This document shows positions 1 through 11,627 of a DNA stretch of 64,000 nt, piece by piece; position 1 is the stretch's first letter, and each line of letters begins with the position of its first letter. The stretch is taken from positions 10,540,998 to 10,604,997 of the forward strand of contig NC_088791.1 in assembly GCF_011386835.1 (NCBI RefSeq). The letters run 5' to 3'. The stretch is from Chrysemys picta bellii (Eukaryota; Chordata; Testudines; Emydidae). Position numbers and translations under genes: made by a program. The notes below the pieces were generated by a model. It saw nothing but the letters and a program-made list of their open reading frames with translations. It was not told the origin of the DNA and did no database searches.

Positions 1-1125
1 ACATTCACACCATATGGAACCCCTACCTATAGGAGTTAAGGTTTGGGTTTGGTTCAGTAAAGGATCCAGGAGTATGAATGGCCATCCAAAAGTATTGTGT
101 GGAAATCTCATGAGAGAAGCTCTTTTCCAAGATATCTCCTACTTCTCCAGGTGCTGGAAATGCCATGTGATATAAGCCCTCCCATGGTATGTTGACATCT
201 CTGCTTCCAGTCTCCTCCAGAAATGCATCCCAATCAGGAACAATGGTAGGTGGTGAGTCTTAAGCAATTTTTCCTGACCTGAAAAATAGCCTTGGTGTCT
301 AGCTCCCATTTTGGGTGGATTCTTATTGTATCCACACTGCTGCACTCATCCCAAATAGTCATATCACAGGATCCCAAAACCCCGCATCATCTTGTCAGTA
401 GCCACAGCTGGCTAACTTGTTGAACCTCCCAGCTAAATTTGCAGTCTCCTCATTTTTCAGCAGCTGAGGAAACAAAAATGAAGTAAAAAAACCAAAAGAC
501 ATCCTTTAAAATACAAGAGCCAGGCAGCTGTTAAACTAAACTACCTTCCTCTCTCTCCTGCCGGACTTAGATATGAAGGGTTAAAATCCCACTCTCTCCA
601 TCTGAGGACACCAGCTGAGGACACCCTAACTGGCACCTCGGATCTGTTCTTTTGGAGTGAGTATGTGTGTGTATCCTTGGCAGAGTTCCAGACTCTCCCC
701 CCCCCCCCCGCCCCATGTCACTCCTTTGAAATCCATCCTCCTTTGTGTGTGCAGCTGAGCTCCTTTGAGGAGACATGAATGGGGCCCTGACTGGGCTGAG
801 ACCAACAGGAGAAGTTGTCAATTACAGTTGGGTGGTTGTTTCGCTGGGCTCTTCCCAGATCTTTGCCTCCTGTTCTCTGCTTCAGTTTGATTATTCCATC
901 CTGCCTTCCCCCCTTGTTTATTTTACTGCCTTTCTAGATTCTGGTTAGAGCTGGCTGAATTCTGCACAGCAGTGTTTGGGAACAAACGTCCCGATTCCCA
1001 ATCCCATCAAATCCCTTCTTGTTCTCCATTCATGGACACGGGGTTTGTTCACACTAAAAATTGCCCTCCCGGTAGCAGAATGCCACCAATAGCATTGTGG
1101 TAGGAGGAAAAATGGTCTTGTCTTC
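1..1125. other. Unannotated non-coding stretch
   Basis: I see no exon, RNA gene or confident repeat here. The first 60 bases contain a GGTTTGGGTTTGGTTCAG-like stretch that recurs in older degraded repeats of the window (around 4.4, 6.3 and 48.0 kb). A pure C run followed by GCCCC lies near 697-714. Open frames on both strands are short and without domain content. Confidence 0.5.
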
Positions 1126-1129
1126 AAAA

Positions 1130-1225
1130 TCCTGGAGAGGGACTCAGGAGATCTAGGTTCAATGCCTGCCATGGACTCCCTGGATAAGCTCGGTCAAGTC
1201 ACTTAAGCCCTTTGTGCATAAATGG
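1130..1225 (+). repeat. MIR-type CORE-SINE fragment
   Basis: The stretch follows the MIR core order: 'ctaggttcaatgcctgcc', then 'ggtcaagtcacttaa', then a 'cataaatggg' segment. The tRNA-like head and the tail are missing. MIR copies are old and no longer mobile. Confidence 0.65.
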
Positions 1226-1923
1226 GAAGCCAGGTTGAGGTTTCTTTGCTAAACCAGTCACACTGGGGGCCCCGTTTGGTGAGCTCTAAGAAGAACAGCT
1301 CCCAAATAAAGAAACGTTCCCGGAAATATGCATCCAGGGGGTATTTCAGCTTCCTTTTAATTAATTTTTCATATGAGTTTAGTGCTTGTGAAAGGTGCCA
1401 GATGAATAGCCCTGGAGGGGTGCGGGGACCTTTCCCCTTCTTCTGCCCTTCCTTCCCTCCCCACTCCCTGTCCACTCACCCCTGGTGTTCCCTGGACAAA
1501 GGAGCTGTGAAAACATAGCTTAATCCCTTGGCTTCCTGGCTGCTGAAAATCTGTCCCAGCAGCGGTAGCTGCTGCCACAAATGAAGAGCGAGGGAGCATC
1601 CCCACGGAAAGGCTGGGGTTTGCTAAATGACGCCAAGTCCAAAACTTGAGACTCAAACACCTTGGATCTCCTTAAGCTTCAGCACCCTTGGTAGGAGACA
1701 ACAGACGGATTCACCCGTCTTCTGTCTGCAGCGCTGCTGTCTGAAGGGAGATGGTTTTTCTCCGCCTTTTAATCTAGGAGAGAGGCACTTCATTACAGGG
1801 TGATTACCGAGACAGCACAACAGAAGAAAACGTGGGCAGAATGACAGTCCGCTAAGCAACTAGGAGAACACCTGGGAGCAGGAGTGTTGATCCCGCTGTT
1901 AGCCTGTCAGTGGCAGCAAGGCG
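1226..1923. other. Low-repeat stretch, no gene seen
   Basis: No repeat is recognised. The AT-rich part around 1300-1400 (AAATAAAG, TTTTAATTAATTTTTC) could be conserved non-coding sequence. The small open frames on both strands have no recognisable domain. Confidence 0.4.
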
Positions 1924-2150
1924 GTCTTGTGACTGAGCATGGGACTGGGAATCAGGAGAGCTGGCATCAGTTGCTAGCTCTGCCACCAACACTGTGTGTG
2001 GCCTGGGGCAAGTCACTTTCTCTCTCTGTGCCTCAGGTCCCCACCAGTACAATGGGGATATGATACTTTTTCTCTCCTGCCCTTTGGCTGTCTTGTATTC
2101 AGACCTCCCTAGGGCACAGACCGCCTCTCACTCTGGGTACATACGGTATC
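1924..2150 (+). repeat. MIR-type CORE-SINE
   Basis: It carries 'ggcaagtcactttctctc', 'ctgtgcctcag' and 'acaatggggatatgatac' in the MIR order. It is followed by the tail segment seen downstream of other MIR copies in this window ('cttgtattcagacc'). Confidence 0.75.
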
Positions 2151-2879
2151 CAGCACAATGGCTCAATGAGACCCTCTAACACTACTGTGACAATACTATA
2201 ACCACCCCTGTAGGCCTGCAGCAGAGGGGCATGGACCAAACACATGTCAAAGTCCAATAGGAAACAACCCTGCGTGGACCGGATGGCCAATTAGGTCTCT
2301 AACATCCAGGAGTGAAGGTGGCGAGAAGGTCAGGGGTGGACTGGGACAGGAGAAGGTGTTGAGATACGTTGACAAAAGAAGTATCATTACTCTCGCTCTG
2401 CAGACAGGGACCTGTGGCACAGTGTGATTATATTACTCCCCAAGGCCATATAGGTAGGTAGGAATTCACCCCTGCTTTGGTGAGCTACAAGCCCCTATCA
2501 TTCCTTGAAGCCCAGCCATCCCACCTTAAAGCCATGCCCCTTAACTGGACAGCAACCTCCCGCTGGCCAATAAGCCGCCCAGGATCTAGGTTTCCAATTC
2601 TGAATGCTGTCTTCTTGGTTGAGAGAGCACCAGGTACCGTCTAACTGAAAGCTGGTTAGGAGAGGCCTGTGTGCTGCTTAGTGGCTGTCCTTTGCCGTGC
2701 TTTGCCTTGACATGGGCTAAGGAGGCCAGGGGGTTGGTTTTACTGAGGATCTGGATTCGGCTTTATCCAAGGCACCAACGTTCAGGATGTTTGGCTAAGA
2801 GGTTTTGTTTCATCTGGCTTGATGCAGGCTGCAGGGTACATATGGGACTTACTGTCCCAGGAGGCCACAGAGGTCAATG

Positions 2880-3010
2880 TTGCGTTTTTGAAAGGGTTGG
2901 ATAATTTCATGGCCATGATTTATAGTGATGTAAATTAAGATACTACAGATTGTCAAACTTCATGTTTCCAGGCATACCCAGGGGGGACAAAGGGGGATTT
3001 TTCTCCCAGG
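2880..3010 (+). repeat. Possible degraded CR1/L3 3' fragment
   Basis: The text 'tttgaaagggttggataatt' followed by 'tcatgg' resembles the CR1 ORF2 C-terminal coding stretch (FKxxLDxFM). Similarity fades quickly, so this is a weak call. Confidence 0.3.
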
Positions 3011-3377
3011 TATAACATCACACTATAGACCAGGTGCATAGTGAGCTGAGTTGGGCTCTTCTATGATCTAGCCTGCAGAAAGCAACGTAACAGCAACAGG
3101 TGGATGCAAGGCTGGGTGGCTCAGTGATCGGCTCAGTATGACAGGAGGCAGGATAGCGACTAGGTGGACGGATGGTCTGATATGCTGTATGCCCAGGATT
3201 TCAAACTAGTTGGATGCGTGGTCCGGTCCAGCGTTACAAATCCTTCATAAATTCTAATCCCAGTTACACTGGGGGCAAACCCAGAGTAACCCTACAGATG
3301 GCAATGCATTTACACCATGTAACCATGAGCAAGATCTGACCACTTGAGGAAATGAACCTCCCAAGTTCCTGGCTCTT

Positions 3378-3610
3378 TTCATAGAGTTAAAGGGCAGAAG
3401 GGACCATTAGATCATCTAGATGGGCCTGCTTTATAACACAGGCTACTGAATTTCACTGTTACCCCTGTATTGAGCCCAGCCACTTGTGTTTGTCTAAAGC
3501 ACATCTTCCAGAAAGGCATCTAGTCTTGATTTTAAGAGAACAAGGGGTGTTTCATTACATCTCCGGTGGTTTTGTCAGGTCCCTCTTGGGAACTTTTTAC
3601 AAACCAGAAT
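3378..3610 (-). repeat. CR1 LINE 3' fragment, antisense
   Basis: It begins at the antisense 3' end ('tcatagagttaaagggcaga', then 'gggaccattagatcatctag') and continues into the degraded C-terminal ORF2 region. Many indels mark it as an old copy. Confidence 0.8.
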
Positions 3611-3664
3611 CCATGTACTTGGGAATTATTTTTCCATTGGGCTCATGAAGGCAGGGATGACTGA

Positions 3665-3852
3665 TACACCTCCACCTCGATATAACACTGTCCTTGGGAG
3701 CCAAAAAATCTTACCGTGTTACAGGTGAAACCGCATTATATCGAACTTGCTTTGATCCGCCGGAGTGCCCCGCCCACCCCAGAGCACTGCTTTACTGCGT
3801 TATATCCGAATTCATGTTATATTGGGTCGCGTTATAGTGGGGTAGAGGTGTA
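3665..3852. mobile_element. TA-flanked MITE, mariner-type
   Basis: The left end 'tacacctccacctcgatata' pairs with the reverse complement of the right end, 'tacacctctaccccactata', giving inverted repeats of about 25 bp. The TA at each end fits the TA target of Tc1/mariner elements. At 188 bp with no coding capacity it is a non-autonomous copy. The interior has a second weak inverted pair ('gttatatcgaac' and 'gcgttatatccgaat'). Confidence 0.8.
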
Positions 3853-4562
3853 GTTGCTTTAGTTTTCAGCTCTTTTGCCTTATCGCCCTGTGAAGTTTTA
3901 TGCCAGCTGTGGTCACCTGTTTGATTACAAAGTGTCTGCCTTTAACTCCAAATTAATTCTGATTACTTCAACTTCTCTTGCCTGGCGGGGGAGGGGGAGC
4001 TCCAGCTGTGTGAATTCAGAGCACCGGCTTTTTTTAATCTCTGTCTCTTTCCCCTGCACTGACTCTAATTTTGTGGTTCTCTGCATTCCCCGAAAATAAC
4101 CTTCAGTCCCAATTTCGATCTGTCATATTCATTATATCACAGCTGTCTGCAGACTATACTTATCACTCGCAATCCACTCAGTTACACTTGTGATTAAAAC
4201 TGATTGCGAGTTTGAGCCTGACTGCTCTGCCTGGAAATTGGGAACGTCTTTATAACTTTAGACAGCAGATCAAAGGGCCTCTGATTAATATTGCAAGGCC
4301 ACGGAGATGTTACGCTGAGTCTCTCAATCCCAAAACGCTTGAAGGTGTACGAGGTATTTATGTATCTGGACCGATTAGGGACAGGCCAACTGGACTGTTT
4401 AAAATTAGAAATGGGCCCAAACTGAAATCCCAGATGTACATTCGGGGAAGGTGGGGATTGAAATCTGAGCTCAGATCCTGGGAACTTAGCTCATTCCCTG
4501 CTCCAAACGTTGCAAATGGCCTGACGATCTTTACATTGGCCTGAACCAAACCTTCATATTCA
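3853..4562. other. Unannotated stretch, partly old repeat-like
   Basis: The part at 4130-4300 is AT-rich with direct short repeats such as 'gattgcgagt' and 'cactcgcaatcc', and could be conserved non-coding sequence. The part at 4340-4560 has a composition like the degraded 'gaaccaaaccttcat' family seen elsewhere here. No coding signal is supported. Confidence 0.4.
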
Positions 4563-5900
4563 CAGATTCATAGAGTTAAAGGCCATAAGGGACCATGTGA
4601 TCATCTAGTCTGACCCCCTGTGTACCACAGGCCATTTAATGTCACCCACTTACTCTTTATTGAGCCCAATGACTTGTGTTTGATGGATACATAACACATG
4701 GTTGGCTAACGCGTATCTTCCAGAGGGACATCCAGTCTTGATCTGAAGACATCAAAAGATGGAGACTCCATCAGTTCCCTTGGTAGTTTGCTCCAGTGCT
4801 TAAATATCCTCACCGGTATGAATTGGTGCCTTATTTCCAATTTGACTTGGTCTGACATTAGCTTCCAACCATTGGTTCTTGTTACGCCTTTCTTGCTAGA
4901 TTAAAGAGCCCTTTAGTACTCAGTATTTTCTCGCCAGGTAAGTACTTATACACTGAATTCAAATCACCTCTCAGTCTTCTTTCTGATAAGCTAAACAGAC
5001 TGAGGTCTTTACGTGTCTCACTAGGAGGCATTTTCTCCACCCTTGATGCATTTTATAGCTATTTACTCCTCCTCTCCGATTTGTGAACATCCTTTTTACA
5101 ATGTAGACACCAGAACTGTACGCGGTATTCCAGTAACGGTCTCACCAATGCTGTATATACAGCGAAAATCACCTCGTTGCTCCTTCTCACTCCTCCCCTG
5201 TTTATACATCCAAGGATCACATTAGCCCTTTTTGCCAGAGCAGCACTCTGGGAGCTCACGTCGATTTGCTTGTCCACTGTGACCCCTAAATCCCTTTCCG
5301 AGTCACCGCTTTCTGGGGTACAGTCCTCTGTTCCATAGGGACAGCCTGCATCCCTGGTCCCCAGATGTCTAACGTTGCGTTTGGTTGCAATAAACACATT
5401 TTGTTTAAATGGGCCCAGGTTAATGGGTAAGCCAGATCACTCTATATGCCTGCCCCGTCCTCTTCATTATTTACCACTCTGCCAATCATCATGTCATCCG
5501 CAGTAATTTTCCATTTACTTCCAGATCATTGATGAAAATATTGAATAATGTCAGATCTAATGCTGATCCCTGCAGAACCCCGGTAGAAACAGCCCCGTTT
5601 GATGACTCTCCATTGATGACGACTTTTTGATATCTGCCAGTTCACCAATGACTAAAACATTGAACGTGAGCTTAATTGCTATTGTAAAGTGCTTTTTTTT
5701 GTATCTGAATGTCAGGCTGCACTAAATCAAATGCCTTAGAAAAGTCTAAGTATATTACATCTATGCAGTTACCTTTATCAATCAAATTTGTAATCTCCTC
5801 AAAGAATTATATCAGGGTTGACAAGACCTATTTTCCAAACACCATGTTGAGTGGCATTAATTATATTCCTATCTAAACATTCTTTGCAGTGTCCTATGGA
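4563..5900 (-). pseudogene. CR1-type LINE, 5'-truncated and broken
   Basis: The antisense 3' end starts at 'cagattcatagagttaaagg'. Read on the minus strand, the window holds the ORF2 C-terminal region at 5059-5397 (ERDLGVTVDKQIDVSS, ALAKRANVILGCINR, YTALVRPLLEYRVQFW). Further 5', around 5540-5620, it holds a degraded reverse transcriptase block (TLFNIFINDLE). In the family these belong to the reverse transcriptase protein that inserts the element by target-primed reverse transcription. Frameshifts and stops separate the pieces, so it is dead. It diverges more than the copy at 52.9-55.7 kb, so it is probably older. The 5' limit is approximate. Confidence 0.85.
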
Positions 5901-6329
5901 TCTCCACCCGTCTAGATTCCTGAACACAACTTTGAAACAACCCAAGAAGAGGTGGATGAGAGGGATTCCTTTCCAGGTTTTACGCTGAGTTCATTGCTAC
6001 GCAGTAACAGGACTTTGGGAGTCTGGTGGGCGCTGTTGGGTGGATACCAACGCAGTGCAGGGATGATCAACTAAGCTTTTGCTCCTTGTCTCACTTTGCG
6101 TGGAGTCTCAGTGCTTTGATTTAAGGAGCCCCCAATAACCTGGAACACAAACCACTCCAACTTTGAAGGGCTCACTAGACATATGCACATCAGAACTTCG
6201 TGGTTTGGGCTCATCTCAAAACAAATTAATAACTGGCTTGAACCATTGCTTGACCCTCGCCTGGGAGTGAATTTTGAGCTTAGAAAAAGGAGCACTAACC
6301 TATTGAGTTTGGGCTTCAGGCTTGGCAAG

Positions 6330-6520
6330 AATTAAGAACATAAGAACAGCTGTACTGGGTCAGATCAATGGTCCATCCAGCCCAGTATCCTGTCTACTGA
6401 GAGTGGCCAATGCCAGGTGCCCCAGAGGGAGTGAACCTAACAGGTAATGATCAAGTGATCTCTCTGCTGCCATCCATCCTCACTCTGTGAAGCCTCCTTA
6501 ATTATGGACACTGTCCTGGT
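6330..6520 (-). repeat. CR1 LINE 3' end, antisense
   Basis: It begins with 'ttaagaacataagaacagct', followed by 'ggtccatccagcccagtatc', the antisense CR1 3' end, and runs into 'gccaatgccaggtgccccag'. The copy is a short 5'-truncated one with no remaining frame. Confidence 0.85.
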
Positions 6521-7325
6521 TTGTTTCGTTTGGATTAGAGCACATGAAATTCTTATACCAAAAGTCAATGCAACTTTTTCAAATCATTCCAGTTTTGAGC
6601 TGAGGTTCAGGTGCCTTTGTCTGAACCACTTCGCCCATCTTTTGGTGTGAGAGCACTCGACAGAACCACACAATCCTGAGCATCAAGCAACACCAGGCCT
6701 ACAACCACACGCCATGTGACAAAGAGCAAGCTGCCTTCCTCTACGAATAAATGCCAATTCTCCTGGGGAGAAGCCAGCAGCCTGGAGCAATCTCTCACTA
6801 GATTGGTTGTAGCCAGGAGATTTCCTGTAACAACCCTGAGAGTGTAACCTTTTGGCCAAGGTCTGACCTCTCCCTGCTGTACTGATTACTACAGGCTCTC
6901 AGATTGCATGGGAGGCCCTTCCGCTCTTCACGCTCAGCTGGCTACGATCTGGAATCAGAATTAGTTCTGATCATTAACACTTGGCTTCCTCCCACCCCGT
7001 GCTCTCCAGGAGCGAGTCCATTGCCACCCTACACAGGTTTCAAAAGCATACTGGATGTAGCTCCACTGAATGAGAATCTATTAGTCTAAACCAGGAGGAT
7101 GTTACACTGACACACAATCCCACACGTCTGAAAAATCCCCTACACACCCCAGGCAGATCTTATCACTGATGCACAGTAACAGAAGAGTTCTCCCTGCCGC
7201 TATCTGATCCACAGTACTGAAAATGGGAATCATTCTTGTCCACTCTATTCTGCAGAGCTTTTTATCATCAAAGTCTCTGAGCGCCTTCCAGTCGCACATT
7301 AAGGGATCTGACTAACATCTGTTCT
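6521..7325. other. Unannotated stretch
   Basis: No repeat or gene is recognised. The open frames at 6607-6798, 6904-7089 and 7102-7299 show no domain and overlap on opposite strands. Confidence 0.4.
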
Positions 7326-7327
7326 TT

Positions 7328-7642
7328 GCAATGTTGTTGGAGCCACGTTGGTCCCAGGATGTTAGAGACACAGGGTGGGCGAGGTAATATCTTTTATAAA
7401 ATCTTTATGGTATCTTTTATAAAGAGAGGTTTCAGAGTAGCAGCCGTGTTAGTCTGTATCCACAAAAAGAAGAACAGGAGTACTTTTGTTAGTCTCTAAG
7501 GTGCCACAAGTACTCCTGTTCTTCTTTTATAAAGAGACACGCTTTCAAGACACAAGCTACACAGAGCTTGAAAGCATGTCTCTTTCACCATCAGAAGTTG
7601 GTCTGATAAAAGATATTACCTCACCCACCTTGTCTCTCTAAT
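7328..7642 (+). mobile_element. Turtle-type tRNA SINE (second family), fold-back copy
   Basis: The sense part opens with 'gccacgttggtcccaggatg' and 'gaggtaatatcttttat', and continues after the nested insertion with 'gagacacgctttcaagacac'. From about 7571 the same sequence returns in antisense ('gaaagcatgtctctttcacc', 'gataaaagatattacctcac'). The element therefore has inverted arms and is interrupted at 7428-7522 by a second SINE. Family identity is by recognition of turtle SINEs. Confidence 0.7.
7428..7522 (+). mobile_element. Fold-back tRNA-headed SINE, nested
   Basis: The insert starts with the SINE head 'ggtttcagagtagcagccgt', runs to 'agaacaggagtac', then returns in antisense ('gttagtctctaaggtgccac', 'aagtactcctgttcttc'). 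A perfect 15-bp duplication, tcttttataaagaga, flanks it at 7413-7427 and 7523-7537. The hairpin was therefore apparently inserted as one unit. The arms can pair over about 20 bp around 'gaagaacaggagtac'. Confidence 0.85.
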
Positions 7643-7685
7643 AGGACTAACAGCCGTCACATGCAATTCGTTCTCTCTCATCCTC

Positions 7686-7698
7686 ACCGCAGGGGGCG
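7686..7698 (+). promoter_or_regulatory. CTCF-like core motif
   Basis: The sequence ACCGCAGGGGGCG fits the CTCF core consensus CCASYAGRKGGC with little deviation, on the plus strand. No binding data are available. Confidence 0.35.
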
Positions 7699-7794
7699 AA
7701 TTGTGTGTGTAGTGAAGTGGGTTGTTGTGGTGGGGTTTGGGTTTTTGCATACGCTGCTCTGTGTTTATATCAGAGAAGGCAGGTCAGAGAAGTG

Positions 7795-8079
7795 TAGGGT
7801 GACCAGATGTTAAGGGGAAAATATCGGGACCGCCGCAGAGGGGGCGTTTTTTTGTTTTGTTTTTTTTACACTCTCCCGTCCGGGAGTTCGGCGGCAATTC
7901 GGCGGCGGGTAAAAAACCTTGCTGCCAAAGACAGAAGCACCCGCCGCTGAATTGCCGCCGAAGACCAGGAAACAAAGTATCAGGACAAATGGCGTCCCGA
8001 CCGTACTCTGGTTGGGAGGCAGGACAAACTCCTCAAAATCGGGACATTCCCGATTTTATTGGGACGTCTGGTCACCCTA
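7795..8079. mobile_element. hAT-type non-autonomous transposon with 8-bp duplication
   Basis: The termini TAGGGTGACCAGA and its inverse TCTGGTCACCCTA bound 285 bp. The flanks are a perfect 8-bp duplication, gagaagtg, at 7787-7794 and 8080-8087. An 8-bp duplication is the hAT hallmark. The interior holds inverted GC-rich stretches ('ggcggcaattcggcggcggg' and 'cgccgctgaattgccgcc'). There is no transposase; overlapping open frames are composition artefacts. Confidence 0.9.
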
Positions 8080-8087
8080 GAGAAGTG

Positions 8088-8868
8088 CACCTTGGAGCAG
8101 AAGTGGTGAGGTTTGGCTTGGTCCTTGGTTCATCTCATCTTTCTACAGTAACTTTCAGCCAAAGTACCACAACACAGGGATTGCCACAGTGGGTTGGAGG
8201 GCGCTCTCAAGTTGGCAAAGTTGTAATGAGTGAGTTTTTCTGAATACTAATATGACATCACACAAATGTGGGTAAACTATTAACATCCCCACTAATAAGT
8301 CCCAACACAAGGACAGCACAGCGACTGCAACCTACTAATTGTCAGCAATGCACAAAAACAAAGGGGAAAAGAAGCGAGAAAATGCAACTATTCCAGCTTT
8401 GCTACGGTAATAACATATTTTGTCATGTATCACACACATTTTTGTTTTCTGAATGTTCCCCAGTGATGTTGCTTTATTGGTCAATGTCTAGCAGGGCACA
8501 GCAGATAAAACAGACACAACAAAGAAGACATAGAGCTGAGCATTGCCAGCCTGTTCCATATGTAGCCCATGCACCGTTCCTAAGTTACCATTCCTCTCAT
8601 GAACAAATGACTATACTCCGTATTTATATGATTAAGAACAGTTAGGAGACAAAACTAGAGCTCTGATCCTGCAATTTACAACATACAGATTCCTGTGCAG
8701 CCCCTCTAAAGACTTCAGTAGGGCTCTGTTCAGACATAGGCCACTGTCATTGCATTGTAAAATGGCAGGATTGGGGCCTAGATCACTAAGAACCAAAGGT
8801 AGGTGAGGCGGAGCTTTAATCAGACCTGACAAATGTCAGATCAGAAGACTTAAGCAACTGCCATTTAC
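8088..8868. other. Unannotated stretch
   Basis: A 125-codon frame at 8268-8645 shows no domain, biased composition or splice context, and I do not call it a gene. No repeat is recognised. Confidence 0.4.
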
Positions 8869-8906
8869 TATAGGGTTTGTACAGCCCCTAGCACAATGGG
8901 GCATTG
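8869..8906 (+). repeat. MIR tail fragment
   Basis: The stretch 'gtttgtacagcccctagcac', then 'aatggggcattgatct', is the tail that follows MIR cores at 33.8 and 41.7 kb. Confidence 0.55.
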
Positions 8907-8925
8907 ATCTGGCCAGTCTCTAGAC

Positions 8926-9624
8926 CAGGGGTGGGCAAACTTTTTGACCTGAGCGCCACATCTGGGTGGGGAAATTGCATGCAGGGCCATGAATGTAGGG
9001 CTGGGGCAGGGGCTTGGGATGCGGGAGGGAGTGTGGGGTGTACGAGGGGGCTCAGGTCAGGGGGTTGGGGTGCAGGAGGGGGTGCAGAGTGCGGGAGGGG
9101 GCTCAGGGCAGGAGGTTGGGGCAGAGGAGGGGTGCGGGGTGTACAAGGGGGCTCAGGACAGGGGGTTGGGGTGCGGGCTCTGGCCCGACACAGCTTACCT
9201 GGAGTGGCTCCAAGGTGGTAGCAGCTCGCAGTGGGGCTAAGACAGGCTCCCTGCCTGCCTTGGCCCCGCACGGTTCCCGGAAGTGGCCGGCACCATGTCC
9301 CTATGTCCCCGGGGGGGCTGGGAGGGGAGAGGCAAGAGGGCTCTGCGTGCTGCCCTCGCCTGTGGGTACCACCCCCGAAGCCCCCATTTGCCGAGAACGG
9401 GGAACCGCGGCCAATGAGAGCTTCGGGGGTGGTACCCACAGGCAAGGGCAGTGCGCGGAGCCCTATGTCCCCCAAACCGCACCTAGGGGCCGCAGGGAAG
9501 TGGTACTGGCCGCTTCGGGAGCAGCACGGGGCCCGTGGTGCCACAGGAGTGGCAATCCCGTGGGCCGGATCCAAAGCCCCGAGGGGCCGGATCCGGCCAG
9601 CGGGCCGTAGTTTTCCCACCCCTG
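8926..9624. mobile_element. hAT-type transposon with internal GC-rich minisatellite
   Basis: The ends CAGGGGTGGGCAAAC and GTTTTCCCACCCCTG are near-perfect inverted repeats. The 8-bp duplication ctctagac at 8918-8925 and 9625-9632 is perfect. At 699 bp without a transposase it is non-autonomous. Positions about 9000-9180 hold imperfect tandem copies of a GGGGTGYRGGAGGGGGCTCAG-like unit. This drives the long but meaningless frame on the minus strand (8888-9679), rich in Pro and Ala. The right third contains 'ggtaccacccccgaagcccc' and its inverse, a second internal inverted pair. Confidence 0.92.
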
Positions 9625-9639
9625 CTCTAGACGTTATCA

Positions 9640-10030
9640 CAATAGAGCGATGTTCAACAGTAATAGGCCAAATGTACATAGTTAAGGGAGGGTTTCACAA
9701 AAAGTTGCATGGGAGAGGAATAGAATAATCCAACTTTTTAAATAAGTGTTTGGGGCCATTTTCCTAGTCCTTGGTCATGGGACAGGTGACCCTTAGCACC
9801 ACAATCGGCCACTTCCCGATTTCATAAAATACATTTTTATTTCTACCAAACATTAAGATGATGCCTTTGACACACATTTAAATACAATTAACAGAAGCGA
9901 AGAGGAACACAGCAGGTTCCTCCCAAAACAGCCCCACTCCAGCCTTCCCCAAAAGCCAGGGTGGGGGAGTGCTCTGCAAAAGTGGAGAGGAGAAAAGGGG
10001 GGCTTGTATTACAGCTCAGATAATGCCAAT
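9640..10030. other. Unannotated stretch
   Basis: Mixed composition; 'aaatacatttttatttctac' marks an AT-rich spacer. No repeat or gene is recognised. Confidence 0.4.
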
Positions 10031-10035
10031 GTCCA

Positions 10036-10285
10036 GGGGCGGCTCCAGGCACCAGCACAGCAAGCGCGTGCCTGGGGTGGCAAGCCACGGGGGGTGGCTG
10101 TGAGGGCGGCAGTCAGGCGACCTTCGGTGGCATGCCCGCAGGAGGTCCGCCGGTCCCGTGGTTTCGGCGGTAATTCGGCGGCGGGTATGCCGAAGGTGCG
10201 GGACCGGCAGATCACCTGCAGAAACGCCGCCAAATCCACGTGACCGCAGACCACCCACAGGCATGCCGCCGAAGGCACAGTCAAC
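10036..10285 (+). mobile_element. Partial hAT-type element, right end missing
   Basis: It opens with 'caggggcggctccaggcacc', close to the CAGGGCCGGCTCCAGGC terminus of the copy at 18.8 kb. It then has GGCGGCAATTCGGCGG-type sequence as in the copies at 7.8 and 23.6 kb. No matching right terminus is visible, so it is truncated or rearranged. Confidence 0.65.
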
Positions 10286-10289
10286 AGAG

Positions 10290-11625
10290 TTTTCAAGAAT
10301 ATGTCGTATCACGCAGCCAGTTCTAGATGTTGAAATCACTTTTCTACATGTTTCGAATATCGTTTATTACAGGGTTTTCTTTGTCAAGAGCAAACAATCC
10401 CTAAACATATCATAGTAAAACAATGGAAGTGACTATTTCAGTGCCTGAAAACCTTCCTAATGAGCCTAGAACTATTTTTACTCCACAATTCCTTCTCTCG
10501 CCCTGGCTGTCAAGGATTTTGGTGTCCTGGACAAACTGGAAAATATATACCCACCACAACTCCTGCAGTGACTAACTCAATCAATGCTATTGAATATTTG
10601 GGGCCCCAGGCAAATCACCTGTTCTGCCTACAGCGCCTATAAACTACTAAAGCCAATACCTGTGGTATTAACTTGAATTATTATCCCTCTGCTCTCAGTT
10701 ATTTCCTTTCCAGAACCCCTTCACGCAAGTAGGCTTAGCGAGATTGACAAGAAAATAATAATATAAATCCCTGGTTCTTAATACCACCAGAGATCATTAA
10801 AACAATTGGACAACTCTGGTCTTCTCACTATTCATATTATTAAGTGACTTTTCAGTTTAGCCAATGAAATGAGATTGACTTGTTTCTTTCTGTATTGGTT
10901 CTAGTCAGTTATGCTTTTTGGTCCTCGGGCACTGTACAAAGCGCTTATTTCATAGCCCACCTGTGCGTAGACCCCTTCCATTGCAGGCCATCCTTTGTCT
11001 CAAGATTTTTTGTTTGTTTCCAAACAAAACAGTGTGTGAAACCTTTAATACTATGGTGATGGGCGCCGTGGAAATACCGATAAATAAAGGGTCCTGACAA
11101 AAGCGGCAGTCACATCGCATCATTTATGGCTTTGTTACAAACTCGGCGCAAAGGCATCAAAAGGTTTATGAACCTTCCCAGCTAACGCGGGCTACTTAAC
11201 TGCTGTATCGAAACTATGTTAAATTCATGGCTTTGCATAATGCTGATGTGGAACTAACGTTTGTTGGGGGTTTGCTTTCAGTTTTGGGGATTCTGTCAAA
11301 ACAAACAGAACAAAAATTAGGAGGGCGCTGAGCCCATATGACACAAAACTGAAACATTCACGGACCCCTGATAATCATAACCAGACGGTTTCACGCAACT
11401 CTCATTCACAACACTGCAAGGAATGCTTAAAATGCCCAGAAATACTCATTTAACTGAAATTGAAAATATTAAAAACACTTTCATTGCCCTTTGATGCCAC
11501 TGGTGCTTTTTTGATAGGTATTTTTTTATGATATAAACATGTAATGTTTCAACTGTTTGTAATATATTAAAATTGTTAATGCAGCCCATGGAGCATCTCA
11601 CTAGCGCTGCTTAATATGCTGGTGA
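10290..11625. other. AT-rich low-repeat stretch
   Basis: No repeat or gene is recognised over 1.3 kb. The part at 11090-11290 ('cgcatcatttatggctttgt', 'catggctttgcataatgctg') has the even composition typical of conserved non-coding elements. The element at 11500-11580 is an A/T tract. Confidence 0.45.
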
Positions 11626-11627
11626 TC

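Noticed and set aside
8888..9679. 263-codon open frame on the minus strand
   Set aside because: It lies across a hAT-type element with GC-rich tandem units; its Pro/Ala-rich product follows the repeat composition, and several frames are open at once.
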